The translations under genes were made by a program, and so were the position numbers. Of a stretch of 40,388 bases of DNA, positions 8,575 to 17,900 are shown in pieces. The notes below the pieces were generated by a model. That model was not told the origin of the DNA, did not search any database, and saw only the letters and a program-made list of their open reading frames with translations. The stretch covers positions 1 to 40,388 of the forward strand of contig NZ_SDGL01000013.1 in assembly GCF_007095465.1 (NCBI RefSeq), given 5' to 3'. Source of the DNA: Lactobacillus mulieris. Its GTDB lineage: Bacteria > Bacillota > Bacilli > Lactobacillales > Lactobacillaceae. Within the stretch, counting starts at the first letter, position 1, and every line of letters starts with the position of its first letter.

Positions 8575-9870
8575 ATGACTCAAACAAAAAATTATAAAGA
8601 TGCACCATTTTCAAAAGTGCATTCTCAAATTTATTGGGCTATGAACATCGGGCAAATCGCATGTGCCTATGCCTTAAATGTTGCTGGAATTGCTTTTGGT
8701 AATGCCCAACAAGAATTAGGAATTAATAATTTTATCTTAGGTCTTTTAGGAGCAGCCAGTTTAATTGGTCTAATTGGAAGTTTCTTTATGGGACAACTTG
8801 CAGATAAATTTGGTAGAAAACACATGTTAATGAGTAACATGTATATCTTTACAATTTTATCTTTACTACAATATTTTACAACTAATGTTTGGATTTTATT
8901 AGTTTTACGTCTATTGATTGGTTTAATGATTGCTGTTGACTATACTGTTGGTAATTCATTAATGGTTGAGTGGCTACCTACTAAAGATGCTGCAGCAAAA
9001 CAAAGTCACTTACTTTTTTATTGGACATTAGGCTTATTAATTGCTTACGTTACTGGACATTACATAAGTAATTGGAAGTTGCTTCTAGCTTCAAGCGCTG
9101 TATTTGGATTGATTGCTGCACTTAATCGTAGTTTTATCCGTTTACCAGCTTCACCATCTTGGCTTGCTAGCCATAATCAAAATGAATCTGCAACTGAATT
9201 AATTCATGAACGCCTTGGAGAAGAATGGGGACTACCAAAACACTTAGTAGAATTAGAAGAAGATCCAAGTATTAACTGGATGACTCTTTTTTCAAAAAAT
9301 TACTGGCGCCAAACTTTAGCTGGTACTGCTTTTTACACAACGCAATCTTTTGCTTTCTTTGGTATTAATATTTTCTTACCAATATTGTTAAAGAGTATGG
9401 ATGTAACAGATACATACCTAGCTGGTTTATTTTATAATATTGCAACTGTTGCTGGGCCAGCTATTGGTATCTACTTCTTTAATAAATACCGCAGAAGAAG
9501 CTTTTTAATTGTTACATTCTCAATCTCTAGTCTATGTCTATTTATACTAGCTTTTGGCAAATCAATTAATTCAATTGTCGAAATAACAATCTTTACACTT
9601 TTAGCAGTTATTTTAACCGCATCTGTATTGTTAGATTTCCCTTATACATCTGAATTATTTGATATTAAACTTCGTGGTACTGGAGTTGGTTTTGTCATTG
9701 CTATGAGTAGAATTGGCGCAGCACTAGGAACGTTCTTACTTCCTGTTATTGTTAGTGCATATGGTTCATACGTAACAATGGCTATTTGTGGAGTGGTCTT
9801 ATTATTAGGTACAGTAATTTGTTATTTTGTTGCTCCTGAAACTAATCCTAGATATATTAATAAAGATTAA
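8575..9870 (+). CDS. MFS transporter, paralogue 2
   Basis: 431-residue major facilitator transporter with 12 predicted helices. It shares long blocks with the upstream gene: YWA..GQIACAYAL, GRKH.LM, GLMIA.DYTVGNS, AGTAFY.TQ.FAFFGI.IFLPILLK and the APETNP tail. The loop GQLADKFGRKHMLM is MFS motif A. The start follows AAAGGA with suitable spacing. A TGGTATTAT extended -10-like sequence near 8526 may be its promoter. Substrate not known. The two copies differ in the N-terminus and in several helix residues, which would fit divergence in specificity or expression. Confidence 0.87.
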   Translation: MTQTKNYKDAPFSKVHSQIYWAMNIGQIACAYALNVAGIAFGNAQQELGINNFILGLLGAASLIGLIGSFFMGQLADKFGRKHMLMSNMYIFTILSLLQYFTTNVWILLVLRLLIGLMIAVDYTVGNSLMVEWLPTKDAAAKQSHLLFYWTLGLLIAYVTGHYISNWKLLLASSAVFGLIAALNRSFIRLPASPSWLASHNQNESATELIHERLGEEWGLPKHLVELEEDPSINWMTLFSKNYWRQTLAGTAFYTTQSFAFFGINIFLPILLKSMDVTDTYLAGLFYNIATVAGPAIGIYFFNKYRRRSFLIVTFSISSLCLFILAFGKSINSIVEITIFTLLAVILTASVLLDFPYTSELFDIKLRGTGVGFVIAMSRIGAALGTFLLPVIVSAYGSYVTMAICGVVLLLGTVICYFVAPETNPRYINKD

Positions 9871-10014
9871 TACAAAGAGTCTGGAAAAAACTCTTAAATT
9901 ACAAAAAACGTTGATTATCTTGGTTTTATAAACCTTGATATATCAACGTTTTTATTTTTAGAATTTATCGAAATCTAACCTGAAATCGACTTTTTTTCCC
10001 AGACCCTTTGTATT
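9869..10014 (+). repeat. Inverted-repeat-bounded intergenic element
   Basis: The ends AATACAAAGAGTCTGG (9869-9884) and CCAGACCCTTTGTATT (9999-10014) are inverted repeats matching at 15 of 16 positions, with the poly-A/poly-T tracts inside also roughly complementary. The 146-bp interior carries the hairpin at 9905-9956. It may be a nested terminator or a small MITE-like sequence; I see no target duplication and no coding potential. Confidence 0.6.
9905..9956 (+). terminator. Conserved hairpin terminator, copy A
   Basis: Stem AAACGTTGAT / ATCAACGTTT with an inner GGTT/AACC helix, followed by Ts. Read on the minus strand, the core is nearly identical to the hairpin at 14846-14902 (shared GTTGATATATCAAGGTTT), with different but complementary base pairs at the foot of the stem. 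It terminates MFS paralogue 2. Confidence 0.8.
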
Positions 10015-10121
10015 ATAAGGTAATTCTAAATATATACAATCCCCCGTACATATTTACTTATTCAAAGAGGTTTTATAAAATATAATTGATTTTTTCATGT
10101 TCTTAGAGAGGTTTTATATTA

Positions 10122-11216
10122 ATGAAACGAATTTTTTATATAGATTTTTTAAGAATCATTTCAATGTTGGGAGTTATTCTATTACATGCATCTGCAACTA
10201 AACTACGTATGCCTATCGATTTTTCATGGCATTTAGTTAATTTTTTAACATCTTTTGCAACATGCAGTGTCCCTATTTTTTTCATGATTTCTGGTAGTTT
10301 ATTATTAAATTCCGATTCAACAGCTAATATAAACATATTATGGAAAAAAAGGTTACCTAAATTATTAATTCCATTTTTTATTTGGTCAATTATCAATATT
10401 ATTGGATACTCATTTATATTGAAAATTAACAATCTCAAACTTTTATTAATATCAATACTTCAAATACCAGGAAGGCCTGGAGAAATATCATTATGGTTTA
10501 TGTACCCTTTTATTATTATATATGTTTTTTCGCCAGTTCTTTTATTGATAACCCAAAATAAATCATTATTAAAATACGTGTTATTTATTTGGCTAATATT
10601 TGTAATTATTTTACCAACATTCAATAATATTCTTCCATTTCCATTAAAACTAATTTTTTCAACGAGTCAAGATTGGAAAATAATAGGTGGCTATGCTGGA
10701 TATTTTTTATTAGGATATTATCTTTCTAAAATAGACACACAAAAAATTTCATATAAAAGATTATTAATTGTATTCCTATCAATAATCTTTGTTATAGCTC
10801 TTGGAACTTATTTCTTCACATTAAAAAATAGAGGAGCATATGATGAAAGTTTTAAATTATACACTTCTCTTTTTGTATGTATATTAGCTTCTACCTTTTT
10901 CTTATTATGTCAAAAAGCACAAGAAAAGTATCCTATAAAATTAATTAAAATATTTGAGTTTATTGTCCCATCATGTTATGGAGTCTATTTAATACATAAC
11001 TTATTAATCTTATTTTTTAATAGAAATATACCTTATTTTATTGAAAACAAAGGCACACTTGCTGTTTTTCTATTATTTATTTTAGTTAGCCTAACTTCAA
11101 TATTAATAATTTATCTATTAGGATTAATACCAACAGTTGGTAAATATTTTACAGGAGTAAATCAAAAAGTATTTTATACTAAACTTAACTTTTTAGTTAA
11201 AAAGAATTCCAATTAA
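10122..11216 (+). CDS. Acyltransferase-3 (OafA/YrhL-type) membrane protein
   Basis: 364-residue integral membrane O-acyltransferase of the AT3 family with about 10 hydrophobic segments. The N-terminal signature IDFLRIISMLGVILLHASA holds the conserved R11 and H22 at the family's R-x10-H spacing. Such enzymes transfer acetyl or other acyl groups to cell-surface polysaccharides or peptidoglycan; the acceptor here is unknown. A GAGAGG site precedes the ATG. The gene is noticeably more AT-rich than its neighbours (many ATA, TTA and AAA codons) and stands alone between two terminators, consistent with horizontal acquisition. Confidence 0.88.
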   Translation: MKRIFYIDFLRIISMLGVILLHASATKLRMPIDFSWHLVNFLTSFATCSVPIFFMISGSLLLNSDSTANINILWKKRLPKLLIPFFIWSIINIIGYSFILKINNLKLLLISILQIPGRPGEISLWFMYPFIIIYVFSPVLLLITQNKSLLKYVLFIWLIFVIILPTFNNILPFPLKLIFSTSQDWKIIGGYAGYFLLGYYLSKIDTQKISYKRLLIVFLSIIFVIALGTYFFTLKNRGAYDESFKLYTSLFVCILASTFFLLCQKAQEKYPIKLIKIFEFIVPSCYGVYLIHNLLILFFNRNIPYFIENKGTLAVFLLFILVSLTSILIIYLLGLIPTVGKYFTGVNQKVFYTKLNFLVKKNSN

Positions 11217-11257
11217 AAAAAGAGGTGAGAATTCTCGAAAATTCTCATCTCTTTTTT
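11216..11257. terminator. Bidirectional terminator between convergent genes
   Basis: Stem GAGGTGAGAATT / AATTCTCATCTC (one G-U), with A-rich sequence on one side and T-rich on the other. It serves the acyltransferase gene and the ABC exporter on the opposite strand. Confidence 0.85.
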
Positions 11258-12152
11258 ATTCTCCTGCTAGAGCATCAATAGGATTTAAACCTGCCGCATG
11301 TCGTGCTGGTAAAATTGCTGCTAATAAAGAGATAACTATTGAAATAATGAAAGCAGAAATAATATTAGAAAAACTAATTTGAATAAATGAATAATGCGCA
11401 ATTTGACTTAATGCTGAATTTGCTAAAGATTGTACGGCTAAAGCAATAACTGTCGCAAATGTTGCACTAAATATTCCTAACAAAATAGATTCACTAGTAA
11501 ATAGACGGCGAATATCTCTTTTACTTTCACCTAATGCACGCAAAATTCCAATCTCTTTAGTTCGATCAGAAACTGACATATACATTGTTACGATAATCAT
11601 TAAAGCTGATACTAATAAAGAAATACCTGCAATTCCAGCTAAAACATTGGTAATTAAACTAATATAAGTTTCAATTCTATCAAGCATTGAAGACACTGCA
11701 GTTGCAGTAAATCTAAGTTTACCTGAGATTTTTAATTTATTAATGCTCTTGGCAACTTTTTTAGCGGTATTCATACTACTTGCACTAACACCTAATGCAG
11801 CTACATCTGTTGACATATTCGCTGCTTTTAATGCATTTTCAATAGTATTGCCACCAATTGCATTAATTTGACTCGATCCGCTACTTTCAGTTAATCCAAC
11901 TACTTTTACTTTAATCATTATCGTTGCTTTTTGACCTAATTTATTTAATCCAGCATAGGTTAAAGTAATTGTCTTGCCAATTAAAGAATTAGGGTTATTA
12001 GTCAAACTTTTAGCGATATTCTTTTTATCTAAAACTACTTCACCAGTTTTTGGCATTCGTCCTTTTTTAATACTTGAAGCATTTAAAACACTAGTCCAAT
12101 TAGTCACTGTTGTAATATTAGTGTTTTTTTTTATTAAGACTAACATCAACAT
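11256..12152 (-). pseudogene. MacB-like ABC exporter, permease C-terminal part (out of frame)
   Basis: Continuation of the exporter gene at 12118-13227, in the next frame. It encodes the rest of the extracytoplasmic MacB-type periplasmic-core domain and three C-terminal helices of an FtsX-like permease (ISLLVSALMIIVTMYMSVSDRTKEIGILRALGESKRDIRRLF is the family's coupling region; the end reads LPARHAAGLNPIDALAGE). There is no ribosome site at the first ATG, and that ATG lies inside the overlap, so it is not an independent gene. Removing one A from the A9 run at 12124-12132 would fuse both parts into one protein of about 656 residues, the usual size for NBD-FtsX fusions. Confidence 0.85.
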
Positions 12153-13227
12153 TGGTAAGGGTATGAATTTTTTCTACTTTAGAAACATTTTTCACTTTCT
12201 TTAGAGCGCTAATATCTTTATTTGAAAAGGTATTAACAGTTTTATCCCCTGCAGTTAAGTTCACATATGAATTTTGTTGATTATTATTACTACTTTTCAC
12301 ATAAGGTGTGACAAGAACTTGTTTTGGGTTAACTAAACTATTAATTTGTTCATTTACATATCCTTTAACACCAGTCCCTAATCCATTAAAGGTAATGACA
12401 CTAAAAAGGCCCACAGCTGTACCAAGAATTATTAGTAAGTTTCTCTTAAAATGATATTTAAAATGCTTAAAGGCATTTCGCATACTTGTCACTAATGGTA
12501 ATTTTCTCGATTGTAATTTACTTTCCACTTTAGCATTATAGGCTGACTTTAATCGTTGATCCGAGATTATTTTTCCATCTGCTAAACGAACAATTCTGGT
12601 TCCAGAGTCGGCAACGTGCTGAGAGTGGGTCACCGTAATAACTAATCTACCTTCAGCAGCTATTTTATTTAATAGTGCTAATACTTCCTCAGTATTTTGG
12701 GAATCAAGTGCTCCAGTTGGTTCATCCGCAATAATTACTTGTGGATCACTAGCTAATGCTCTCGCTATTGCAACACGCTGCTTCTGTCCACCTGATAATT
12801 GTTTAGGATACTTTTTCACATGATCTTGTAACCCTACTTGCTCTAATAAATCTAAAGCACGCTTTTTTCTTTCATTAGCAGTTAGCGTTGTCATATCTAG
12901 TGCCAATGCCACATTATCTAAAACATTTAAATGCGGAATTAAGTTATAGCTTTGATAGATATAGCCAATAGTTTCTCGCCGATATTTATTCAGACTTGCT
13001 TCTTTACTATGATTTAACTTCTGTCCTGCTAATAAAACTTCACCACTAAAAGCACGATCTAAGCCACCAATAATATTCATTAAGGTAGACTTTCCACCAC
13101 CAGATTCTCCAAGAATTGATACGAAATCTCCCAATTCAAAATCTAAATTTATCCCTTTTAAAACGGGAAATTCTTCTTTTCCTAGAAAATATGATTTATA
13201 AATATTCTTCAATTCTAAAAAAGCCAT
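12118..13227 (-). CDS. MacB-like ABC exporter, ATPase plus first membrane segment (truncated by frameshift)
   Basis: 369-residue reading frame. Residues 1-225 form an ABC ATPase of the LolD/MacB class: Walker A GESGGGKST, signature LSGGQKQRVAIARALASDP, Walker B VIIADEPTGALD and H-loop TVTHSQH. Next are a helix (NLLIILGTAVGLFSVITFNG) and the start of the outer-face domain, then an abrupt end at LNKKKH in an A9 run. The full protein would export peptides, antimicrobials or lipids, as is typical of the family; the substrate is unknown. It is divergent from a TetR regulator, a common arrangement for regulator-exporter pairs. AAGGAGG precedes the ATG at 13227. As it stands the product lacks three of four membrane helices and should not transport. 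Confidence 0.9.
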   Translation of the reverse strand: MAFLELKNIYKSYFLGKEEFPVLKGINLDFELGDFVSILGESGGGKSTLMNIIGGLDRAFSGEVLLAGQKLNHSKEASLNKYRRETIGYIYQSYNLIPHLNVLDNVALALDMTTLTANERKKRALDLLEQVGLQDHVKKYPKQLSGGQKQRVAIARALASDPQVIIADEPTGALDSQNTEEVLALLNKIAAEGRLVITVTHSQHVADSGTRIVRLADGKIISDQRLKSAYNAKVESKLQSRKLPLVTSMRNAFKHFKYHFKRNLLIILGTAVGLFSVITFNGLGTGVKGYVNEQINSLVNPKQVLVTPYVKSSNNNQQNSYVNLTAGDKTVNTFSNKDISALKKVKNVSKVEKIHTLTNVDVSLNKKKH

Positions 13228-13280
13228 AATTACCTCCTTGGAAAAGTTAAACGTTCTAACACTATATTTAATTTTTATAA

Positions 13281-13310
13281 ATAATAATACAGACTAGAAT
13301 GCTTTGTCAA
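13281..13310 (-). promoter_or_regulatory. Likely promoter of the MacB-like exporter
   Basis: Minus-strand TTGACA (13310-13305), an 18-bp spacer and TATTAT (13286-13281), about 55 bp before the start codon, in the spacer shared with the divergent TetR gene. Imperfect TTCTA...TAGAA arms at 13255-13298 overlap the -10 box and could hold the regulator's operator; that part is a guess. Confidence 0.5.
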
Positions 13311-13377
13311 TAAAATTAAACATTAACATTAATTATTTAATTTTTATGGTATTATTTTGTTGAAAGGTAGTGATTAA

Positions 13378-13956
13378 ATGCAACGTGAAGAAAAGAAAGA
13401 ACTCAATCGCAAAAAAATTATCACAGCAGCTAAAACATTATTTTTAACTAAAGGAATTTACGCTACTAATGTACGTGATATTAGCAAAAAATCAGGAATC
13501 TCATACGTAACAATGTATAAATACTTTTCTGACAAAAATGAATTAGTTAATCTAGTTTGCCAAGAACTTATTGATGAAGCGATGGCCAATGCATATTCTA
13601 AACTAAATAATGACACTTTAACTTTTTTTGAAAAATTACAGCAAATAAATTTTGAAGCCGAATTTAAACAAAAATACGGTCCAAAAGTTTGGGTCGATTT
13701 TTGCTCATATACAAACAATAATCCTGAGCTCACATCTTATATAGAAAAGAAAGTAAACGATAGTTGGCTAATGATTATCAGAGTTGGCCGTAAAGACAAA
13801 TTTATTCAAGCTTCTGCTTCAGATGAACAAATTTGTAATTTCTTATCACTTGTTTTGAAATTAGATCATAAAGAATTTAAAGAAAACATTGACGCATATT
13901 GGGAATTATTTTGGTATGGATTAGCTGGCAAAGAAGGACACATCAAAAATAAGTAA
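13378..13956 (+). CDS. TetR/AcrR-family transcriptional regulator
   Basis: 192-residue one-component repressor. The N-terminal helix-turn-helix is clear (KKIITAAKTLFLTKGIYATNV, then ISKKSGISYVTMYKYFSDKNELV, residues about 10-55). The C-terminal ligand/dimer domain is variable and does not reveal the inducer. The gene is divergent from the MacB-like exporter with a 150-bp AT-rich shared spacer, so it most likely controls that exporter and itself. GAAAGG precedes the start. A TGGTATTAT extended -10-like sequence lies about 30 bp upstream. Confidence 0.9.
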   Translation: MQREEKKELNRKKIITAAKTLFLTKGIYATNVRDISKKSGISYVTMYKYFSDKNELVNLVCQELIDEAMANAYSKLNNDTLTFFEKLQQINFEAEFKQKYGPKVWVDFCSYTNNNPELTSYIEKKVNDSWLMIIRVGRKDKFIQASASDEQICNFLSLVLKLDHKEFKENIDAYWELFWYGLAGKEGHIKNK

Positions 13957-13961
13957 AATTA

Positions 13962-14020
13962 TTGACTTACTTTTTGTAAGATGTTAAATTATTAATCAAT
14001 GAGCACTAACAAAAAGTTAG
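13962..14020 (+). promoter_or_regulatory. Promoter with two palindromes upstream of the amino acid binding protein
   Basis: The -35 TTGACT is at 13962-13967, with a 17-bp spacer and -10 TAAATT at 13985-13990. The spacer carries the perfect palindrome CTTAC-TTTTT-GTAAG (13966-13980). A second perfect palindrome, CTAAC-AAAAA-GTTAG, lies at 14006-14020, starting 40 bp after the first. The same layout recurs at 23459-23510 in front of the matching permease, which argues for a shared regulator binding both arms. Confidence 0.75.
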
Positions 14021-14043
14021 TAATTTTATGAGGAGGATTTGCC

Positions 14044-14835
14044 ATGCGTTGGTTTAAAAAAATAAGTTTATTTGCTGGATTAATTGCTATTAGTTTGGGG
14101 CTTGTAGCATGCAGCAACCAAAAATCAACAAATAGTGAAGTTTTAAATAAAGGCACTTTAACTGTTGGACTTGAAGGAACATATGCACCATATTCCTACC
14201 GTGAAAATGGAAAGTTAAAAGGTTTTGAAGTTGATTTAGCAAAAGCAGTAGCAAAGAAAGCTGGTTATAAAATTAAATTCGTTCCTACTAAATGGGACTC
14301 ACTTATTGCAGGTTTAGGTGCTAAAAAGTTTGATATTGTTATCAACGATATTGCAATGACACCTGAACGTAAAAAAGCATATACTTTTTCGACTCCATAC
14401 ATTTATTCAAAATCAGCTTTAATCATGAAGAAAACGAATAACACTATTAAGAGTGCTAAAGATATTAAAGGTTTAAAAATTGCTGCGGCTACTGGTACAG
14501 CCAATGCTGATAATGTAAAGAAATTTGGAGGACAAAATGTATCTTCTACTGATTTCTCAACAGCTATGGAGTTAATTCGCCAAAATCGTGTTGTTGCAGC
14601 GATGAATTCTAAAGAAGCATTCCTGTACTATCAAAAGAGTCAACACGTAACTGATTTAAAATATGTTGAAATCCCAACTAATCAAATTCCAGCTCAAGAA
14701 ATCGGAATCATGATGTCTAAAGGAAATAGTTCTTTACAAAAAAAAATCAACAAAGCTCTTAATGATTTAAGAGAAGATGGTACTTTATCACAACTTTCTA
14801 AGAAATACTTTGATGGTGATATTACTAAAAAATAA
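14044..14835 (+). CDS. Polar amino acid ABC transporter substrate-binding lipoprotein
   Basis: 263-residue family-3 solute-binding protein. The signal peptide ends in lipobox LVAC, with the lipidated Cys at residue 23, followed by the two-lobe fold with KGTLTVGLEGTYAPYSY, GFEVDLAKAVAKKAGYK and FDIVINDIAMTPERKK. These features fit binding proteins for cystine, glutamine or similar amino acids; a cystine-type substrate (TcyA/FliY-like) is possible but not shown. A strong GAGGAGG site precedes the ATG. Normally such a gene sits next to its permease and ATPase. Here those genes are at 23561-24972, beyond a giant adhesin gene, and a common promoter motif links the two loci. Confidence 0.9.
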   Translation: MRWFKKISLFAGLIAISLGLVACSNQKSTNSEVLNKGTLTVGLEGTYAPYSYRENGKLKGFEVDLAKAVAKKAGYKIKFVPTKWDSLIAGLGAKKFDIVINDIAMTPERKKAYTFSTPYIYSKSALIMKKTNNTIKSAKDIKGLKIAAATGTANADNVKKFGGQNVSSTDFSTAMELIRQNRVVAAMNSKEAFLYYQKSQHVTDLKYVEIPTNQIPAQEIGIMMSKGNSSLQKKINKALNDLREDGTLSQLSKKYFDGDITKK

Positions 14836-14845
14836 CTTTATATAA

Positions 14846-14902
14846 AAAAGTGTTGATATATCAAGGTTTTATGTAACCAAGATTATCAACACTTTTTTGC
14901 TT
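14846..14902. terminator. Conserved hairpin terminator, copy B (bidirectional)
   Basis: Stem AAGTGTTGATA / TATCAACACTT with an inner ATC/GAT helix, a 2x2 AA/AA internal loop, a GGTT/AACC helix and a T-run. It closes both the binding-protein gene and the convergent adhesin gene (stop at 14942). The core matches copy A at 9905-9956. Confidence 0.85.
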
Positions 14903-14941
14903 TATAAATTTTTCCCTTCAGACACTTTTATCTATTTATTT

Positions 14942-17900
14942 TTATTCATCCTCCTTTTTCTTTTTAATTCCCAATACTGCTAATAACAGACCAATAACTC
15001 CAAATCCTAACCAAGTATTTGCCTTAGTTGTTTCACCAGTTTGTGGCAATTTAGCTTGTTTTGGCAAAGTGTTGCTCTTAGCTTTATTAAGCCTTGAATC
15101 AGCTTTAGTTATAACTACTGACTTAGTTGGAGTTTGAGGAGTTGAAACAGGCTTTTCTACAGTTGATGTTAAGTTAGCTAATGCCGTCTCTATTGATTGA
15201 CTAGCTTCGTTCACTTGTTCTTGAGTGCTTGCCTTATCATCATAAATCTTTTGACCATTATCAAGAGCTGTTTCTAATTTGGCCTTTGATTCCGATGTAG
15301 CAGATTGATATTGAGGGCTATTTTGAACTTCTTTACCCTTATCAAGTTGGCTCTGTAGTTCTGATTTATTAACTTCAGATTTTGTTGGAACAACTTCTGG
15401 CTCTACTGGGGCAGGTTTAACACCAGTCAACGAATTAATTGCTTTAATCAGTTCATCAGTAATTTGATCAACTGTCTTTTGACTAACATTAGTTTGCCCC
15501 ATTTCAGCCTTAGCTTTATCAAGCATTTCATCAAAGGCTTCTTTATTAGCATCACTTTCGTAAACATATTTTTCACTAGTTTTTGCTTCTTCAGCCTTCG
15601 CAATAGCTGCTATCAACTTATCAAAATTAGTTTCTTCGCCATCTAATGCATCTAACGCTTTCTGAATTTCACTTCTTGCATCTGTTACTGCTTGCTTAGT
15701 TGCTTTCTCATTGTCAAGTACAACTTGACCTGCTTGAATTGCTTCATCATAAGCCTGCTTGGTTTCTTCACTTGCATTATAGTATTTAGAAGTTTTATGA
15801 ACAGCTGCTTGCTTATTTACATCTGATTGTAGTCCTGTTTTATCTACTGCCTTAGTAGTCTTATCATTAGTAATTTGACCAACTGAACCATCCTCAAATG
15901 TTACTGTTGCGTTACCTTGGTTATCAACGCTCACCTCAAACTTATCATTTGGATTCTTTGCTTGTACTGCATCTGTCACATTCTTAGTAATTTCAGACTT
16001 TTCAGATTCAGTTATATTTTCTTTATCTCCTACTTCTGTCTTCGTTACTTCCACGTTAAGCTTTTCAGCTAGTGTTTTAATTTCGTTAGCTAAGTTTCTC
16101 TTAGCTTCTTCAATCTTTTCTTTAGCTTCATTCACTTCGCTTTGTGTGGCATCAGAATTATCTAATACATCTTGGCCTGCTTGAATTGCTTCATCATAAG
16201 CTTCTTTAGCTTTAGTTGAGGCATTCTTATTAGCTTCTTTAACTTCTGGTGCCTCTTTAACAAGTGCTTCAAGTTCACTTTTATCTGTTTCTTCGCCATC
16301 TAATGCATCTAATGCTTTCTGAATTTCACTTCTTGCATCTATTACTGCTTGCTTAGTTGCTTTCTCATTGTCAAGTACAACTTGACCTGCTTGAATTGCT
16401 TCATCATAAGCCTGCTTAGTTTCTTCACTTGCATTATAGTATTTAGAAGTTTTATGAACAGCTGCTTGCTTATTTACATCTGATTGTAGTCCTGTTTTAT
16501 CTACTGCCTTAGTAGTCTTATCATTAGTAATTTGACCAACTGAACCATCCTCAAATGTTACTGTTGCGTTACCTTGGTTATCAACACTCACCTCAAATTT
16601 ATCATTTGGATTCTTTGCTTGTACTGCATCTGTCACATTCTTAGTAATTTCAGACTTTTCAGATTCAGTTATATTTTTTTTATCTCCTACTTCTGTCTTC
16701 GTTACTTCCACGTTAAGCTTTTCAGCTAGTGTTTTAATTTCGTTAGCTAAGTTTCTCTTAGCTTCTTCAATCTTTTCTTTAGCTTCATTCACTTCGCTTT
16801 GTGTGGCATCAGAATTATCTAATACATCTTGGCCTGCTTGAATTGCTTCATCATAAGCTTCTTTAGCTTTAGTTGAGGCATTCTTATTAGCTTCTTTAAC
16901 TTCTGGTGCCTCTTTAACAAGTGCTTCAAGTTCACTTTTATCTGTTTCTTGACCATTTAATGCATTCTTAGCATTACTAATTTCAGTCACTAAAGTATCA
17001 ACAGATGATTGATCAATTTTTGTATCACCCAGAGCTTTACTACCTTTATTTACTGTTGTAATATAAGCAGTTTGTAGTTCTCTATCAGCATTCTTATATT
17101 TAACGCTTTCCATCACATCGTTAGCTTCATCAACTAAAGGCTTCAAGGTATCAAATGATACATTACTAATCAAGTTAATCTTCTTCACACCAATTTGTGA
17201 ACCATCTTCAAACTTAACTACTGCTTCATCCCCGCTAAAGGTAATATCATCAGTAGCCTTTGGGTTCTTAGCCTTGATAGCATCAATAATCTTTTGAGCA
17301 TATGGATTAGTTGAATCTTCCAAATTATCTTGATAGTACTCAGGTACAACAGTCTTTTCTGGCATTATAATTTTACTTGCTTCACTATCGCCAAAACCGG
17401 CCATGGCTTTTTGCAAGGCATCATTAGCATCATTTACTTCTTTTTGAGTCGCATTGTCTTTCTTTAAAATGCTATCAGCATCGCTATATGCCTTGTCAAA
17501 TGCCTCTTTAGCTGCGGCAGTCCCTAACTTGTAACTGTCTCCATCCTTTAATTCAGTTGCATTAGTATAGGTAGCACGCAAGCCGTCCTTATTAGTTTCA
17601 GCACCATCTAAAGCATTCTTAGCCTTGGTAATATCAGTTACTGCTTGTGCGACATCTTCTTTAGTTGCACTATCACTAGTTAAAATATCATTACCATGAC
17701 TAATTGCAGTATCATATGCATCTTTAAGTTCATCGTCAGCATTGTAGTATTTTGCACTAGCCTTAACAGTATCTGCTTCTTCTACCAATGGGCGAAGTGC
17801 TGATTTGTCGACATCTGTTACAGTCTTGGATTTATCTAAACTAGTAGTTGAACCATCTTTCATAATGACAGTAACATTACCCTCATTATCAACCTTAACA

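Noticed and set aside
12118..12152. Programmed -1 ribosomal frameshift joining the two exporter frames
   Set aside because: The required change is +1 (or one A fewer). The usual -1 slippery mechanism gives the wrong frame, so replication or transcription slippage or a sequencing error is more likely.
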